Shown here piece after piece: positions 60,890 to 64,000 of a stretch of 64,000 bases of DNA. The DNA is from Tamarix chinensis (taxonomy: Eukaryota; Streptophyta; Magnoliopsida; Caryophyllales; Tamaricaceae): NCBI GenBank assembly GCA_030549775.1, contig CM060177.1:27709014-27773013 (forward strand). The letters are read 5' to 3'. Under the pieces are notes generated by a model. It was not told where the DNA came from, made no database searches, and saw only the letters and a program-made list of their open reading frames with translations. The position numbers were made by a program, and so were the translations under genes. Numbering within the stretch: the first letter of the stretch is position 1; each line of letters starts with the position of its first letter.

Positions 60890-62258
60890 ATATTTAAATA
60901 AAACATTAATCACTTAAGTGAAAGATCTTGAGTTGGGACTTGTACCACTTGGGGTAGTTATCTAAGTTAGGTTTGGTATTCACTTAGTACCATTATGATA
61001 TTTTTATCTTTTATGATCCCAGGTGCCTTACGAGGATCGGAGAGGTCCTCTTCTACTCTATTAGTGTCTCGATATATTTTGGTCTTATATGAGATATGTG
61101 TAATTAAGTGATTAGGTATCCTATTTATTAGTGGTCTAGTTATATTTCTATACAGGCTAGCTAGGACTAGTACTGTTTGAGTACTAGATTAGTTGTTACA
61201 ATCTCTTTAAGTCTCCTATCCTCAAGATAATATATTCAAAGGGTTATGATCACAATAATGAATTATAATAATCAATTATTTTCATTGATTTATGAATTTA
61301 TATTTCATTATCCTATGCATGTCTCTTAGTTTTCTTCCTTACGATAGATTTACCATATGACGCATGATCATACCTAGCTATCGCATGGTCTGGTATTTAA
61401 ATTGCATGTGGGCCTTATGTGAGTAATGTTATCTTCTAGGATAGATGTGTTACTCAGCATGAGACCATGATTCCTTATACACCTACACCCTATGTGTTAT
61501 CATGCCTATTCATATATTCATAATCATGAATCCATGACCACATGTTTTATTGTATGTAACACATGTATAATTGAGAATAACTTATTGTATTAGTGAACTG
61601 GTGTATGTATCATATGTATAATTGAGCATTAGTATTGTAAGTTAGAGATTACCATATCTTATGTGTATCATGTTTCCTCTCATGAGTTAAGTAATCGTGA
61701 TTTACTCAATACTAGACCCATACTAATATTACCTTGGTTGAATGGGTCATGCAATGATCCAATAATGGTGGGGAGCAAACCTCTTGTGCTTGCCTAAGAT
61801 CGATGTTATTGGTGGGTAGAAGGCTTGGCTTTAAGAGAGTAGGCAATCTATAGTTTTATCCCTCATGATTTGTCTATATTTATCTATATTTACTTTTAGA
61901 AATTTTCAAGTGTTGTATTAACATTTTAGGGGAGTTTTAGTTGAATTTTAATTTCCTATTACTTTGACAAGCCATTAAAATCCAAGGGTATTTCACAAGT
62001 TTTCTACTGATTTTGTTTAGTGAAATTATTCACTTGCCATCATCCATTGGATATCTTCTTGTAGGGGTGTATCCTCATGGCATAGATGTTTCTTGAATTT
62101 TTGTTGGATAGGTTTTAGCCTTGTATCTTGCATGAGATAGATGGTGGACATTTATCTTGTGTTAGGTGTGTCAGTGATATTCTCCATTTTCTATTTTAGC
62201 TTTTGCATTATTCCTTAAAAAGAAAATTTTTTAGGAGTGAGATTTGGGGGGTGTTACA

Positions 62259-62338
62259 TTAAAAGTTCAACATAGAGAACTGTAAACCTATATGATTGGT
62301 CAAGCCTTTGGATATTCTAAGATGGAAGTGAGACTCTA
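62259..62338 (+). pseudogene. Gypsy-2 integrase, second piece
   Basis: Starts with the TTAAA duplication and continues the zinc region to core linker (KVQHREL, then SLWIF in a shifted frame, and a 'WKWDSI'-equivalent at GGAAGTGAGACTC). It ends at the LINE target duplication. Confidence 0.55.
62325..62338 (+). repeat. Target duplication of the LINE insertion, left copy
   Basis: GAAGTGAGACTCTA is repeated with one change as GAAGTGAGACTCCA at 63111-63124. A 14-bp duplication is typical of LINE insertion. Confidence 0.7.
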
Positions 62339-63110
62339 GGTAAAAGAGGACAATATATAGCCTATGGTTTTTACAACGAATGCCTAGGACAATAATAGAA
62401 GGTAAGCATACAAAATGTTGGTCACTCTACGAAACCCACTAAACCAAATGAAATATTTTACATATAGCAATTAAAACTAAGGCATTACCAAAATATTTTC
62501 ATAATAAAAAGTGTAATACATATACTTCTTAGCTTGTACTTCCATACTGATAACATCAAGTTCCTTATAATTAAAGGCCACCCTATTTCTAGCCCAACCA
62601 AATGTAATATGTTAGGGCTACCAAGGTAACTACTCTAGCTTTGGTGATAACATAATTACCTCCTCTTCTCCTCAAGAATGCCCTTACTACACTAAGAAGT
62701 GTAGCAAAGCCCATAGAAATCCCCATCAATGATCAAATTGCATTCTAAGCACCATTAACCATAGGACAAGCAAAGAACAAATGATCATGGTCTTTAAATT
62801 CCATCTCACAAAGGTAGCATGAATTGGTGTCATTGAGGAATGACAAATGATCTCGAGTGCTCAATATCCTAAGGAGAGACAGCTATAAAATAAATAAGTA
62901 TTTGTGTGTGTGATAACTCTTCTAAATAAGAGTAAAGCCCCTCCAATTTGTAGCTTTAGGATGGAATAATTTATAAGCTTCCATGGTGGAAAAACCTAAG
63001 CCTGTTCACCATGTGGATAAGAAGGAGGCAGCCAAATTCCATGACCCCGCATGCTCTAATAACTCACGACAAATGTTCCATGGTTTTTTCATTTACTGTG
63101 GCATCGCATA
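62339..63110 (-). mobile_element. 5'-truncated LINE fragment (RVT zinc-finger end) inserted in the Gypsy-2 integrase
   Basis: The minus strand reads LLRILSTRDHLSFL, NDTNSCYLCEMEFKDHDHLF then FACPMVNG and VVRAFLRRRGGNYVITKAR (about 62880-62610). This is the zf-RVT domain at the C-terminus of plant L1 reverse transcriptases, with Cys-X2-Cys and His-X-His...Cys in place. Only the 3' end of the LINE is present and it is flanked by a 14-bp duplication. No poly-A tail is visible at its 3' (left) end, and there are several stops. Confidence 0.72.
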
Positions 63111-64000
63111 GAAGTGAGACTCCATCTCCATAGATTTTGTGAGTTAACTACCATACTTGTAAGGATGCGATACAAATTGGGTCATCATTGACCATTTGAC
63201 TAAATATGTAGGTTTTTACACCAATGAAGATGACCTGAAGTGTGAACTAGTTGAATATTTTTTTCATGACGTATCTGGTGAGTAGGCATGGTACACCTAC
63301 GAACATATTCTATTATAGGGATTTGAGATTCCTTTTGCACTTGTAGGAGATGTTATAGGAGGATATGAACATAAAGTTGAGGATGAGTACAACTTTCCCC
63401 CTGCTAAAAATAGGCAAAGTGAGAGGAAAATTTAGACACTCGAGGACATGCTACAGGCTTGGGTTTGGAATTTTTAAGGTAATTGGGAGGATTGTCTCCA
63501 CTTGGTGAAGTTCTCATACAATGATAGTTATCACGCAAGAATAGGGATGAAATCCTTTGAGGAACTATATGGATATAAGCTTAATACAACTTTATGTTAG
63601 AGCATCACTAGTAAGAGTATTGTACTTAGATCAGAGTTGATTTATTCAGGATAGGATGAGAGTAGCTCAGAGTCAATAGAAGAGCTATGTAGATCATAGG
63701 TGTCATAATGATTGTTTTGAGGTATAGAACAAATTTTTATTGAGGGTCTCACCACCAAAAGGGTGAAAAGATTTGGTAGGAAGGGTTAGTTGATTTTGCG
63801 GTATAATTCTTCTTATAAGATTTCTGATAAAGTTGGTGAGGTTGAATTCCTCTTATGACTCCCATCAATGTTAAACCAAGTCCATAATGTCTTCCATGTC
63901 TCACAGCTAAGGAAGTACATTGAATATCCTTCCCACATGACTAGAGTTGATGAGATCAAGTTGAATGATTCATTAGCATATGAAGAGAGAACCTTATAGT
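63111..64000 (+). pseudogene. Gypsy-2 integrase core and C-terminus, running off the window
   Basis: After the duplicated GAAGTGAGACTCC the frame gives ISIDFVS, GCDTNWVIIDHLTKYVGF (63150-63210), TLEDMLQAWVWNF, LVKFSYNDSYHARIGMKSFE then ELYGY (63500-63570), KRVKRFGRKG (63757), and VHNVFHVSQLRKYIEYPSHM (63880-63940), then YEERTL at the edge. This is the integrase of Del/Tekay-type chromoviruses ('HNVFHVS.LRKY..DP.HV'); a chromodomain would follow beyond the window. Multiple stops. Confidence 0.82.

Larger units (their letters stand above)
58293..62258 (+). mobile_element. Solo LTR-2 of a long-LTR Gypsy inserted in the Gypsy-2 integrase
   Basis: 3966 bp starting AGAAACACCCCG (a slightly decayed TGTAACACCCCG) and ending GGGGGGTGTTACA, flanked by TTAAA. 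No gag or pol is inside. Its last 1.3 kb matches 33178-34500 in reverse orientation, and its interior shares blocks with the other long LTRs (CTTAAGTGAAAGATCTTGAG near 60915). The minus-strand frame 58443-58646 is an Arg/Lys-rich artefact of the CTTCTTCTC tract. Confidence 0.82.
54662..64000 (+). mobile_element. Gypsy-2 internal region, degenerate, with two nested insertions, running off the window
   Basis: The primer site is at 54665. Gag, protease, reverse transcriptase and RNase H follow to 58292, then a solo LTR (58293-62258), the rest of the integrase zinc region, a LINE insertion (62339-63110), and integrase core plus C-terminus to the window end. All coding parts contain stops. The 3' LTR would lie beyond 64 kb. 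Confidence 0.8.

Overview
This is a piece of plant nuclear chromosome, almost certainly an angiosperm and probably a eudicot. It is very AT-rich, it carries an intron-containing WRKY transcription factor gene of group III, and the rest is mostly nested, decayed transposons of typical plant families (Ty3/Gypsy, Ty1/Copia, CACTA, L1-type LINE). I see no bacterial or viral operon, CRISPR array or RNA gene. Apart from the WRKY gene, nearly every open frame is a transposon remnant, a chance frame in low-complexity DNA, or a shadow of another frame.

Layout. 1-4.2 kb: AT-rich DNA with the polypurine/LTR edge of a minus-strand Gypsy relic (about 2.9 kb). 4.2-14.2 kb: a plus-strand CACTA element with left terminal repeat, subterminal repeats, TNP2 transposase and a second gene ending in a Ulp1-like protease. 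15.2-17.7 kb: a scrap of Gypsy integrase (minus) followed by a Copia remnant (plus) with its 3' LTR. 19.0-31.3 kb: a second CACTA (minus strand) split by the youngest element here, a 7.4-kb CRM-like Gypsy (19831-27259) with both LTRs, primer site, polypurine tract and a 5-bp target duplication. 33.2-34.5 kb: a piece of a long LTR in reverse orientation. 34.5-38.7 kb: a degenerate LINE (minus). 39.2-41.7 kb: the WRKY gene (three exons, 341 codons). 41.9-50.1 kb: a Copia element (minus) with both LTRs, broken by a miniature TRIM-like element and by a 3.66-kb solo LTR that landed inside its primer-binding site. About 51 kb to the window end: a degenerate Del/Tekay-like Gypsy (plus) whose integrase is interrupted by a 3.97-kb solo LTR and a 5'-truncated LINE.

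How it fits together. Only the WRKY gene looks like a working host gene: it has an intact WRKYGQK heptad, an intact C-X7-C-X23-H-X-C zinc finger, clean GT-AG introns and the conserved phase-2 intron inside the domain. The rest records successive insertions whose order can be read from target duplications. Related copies of one long LTR family lie on both sides of the WRKY gene in opposite orientation. I found no evidence of a new biochemical system; the most interesting things are the nested insertion junctions, the TRIM-like miniature, the CACTA element with a protease-like gene, and a short duplicated motif in the WRKY promoter.
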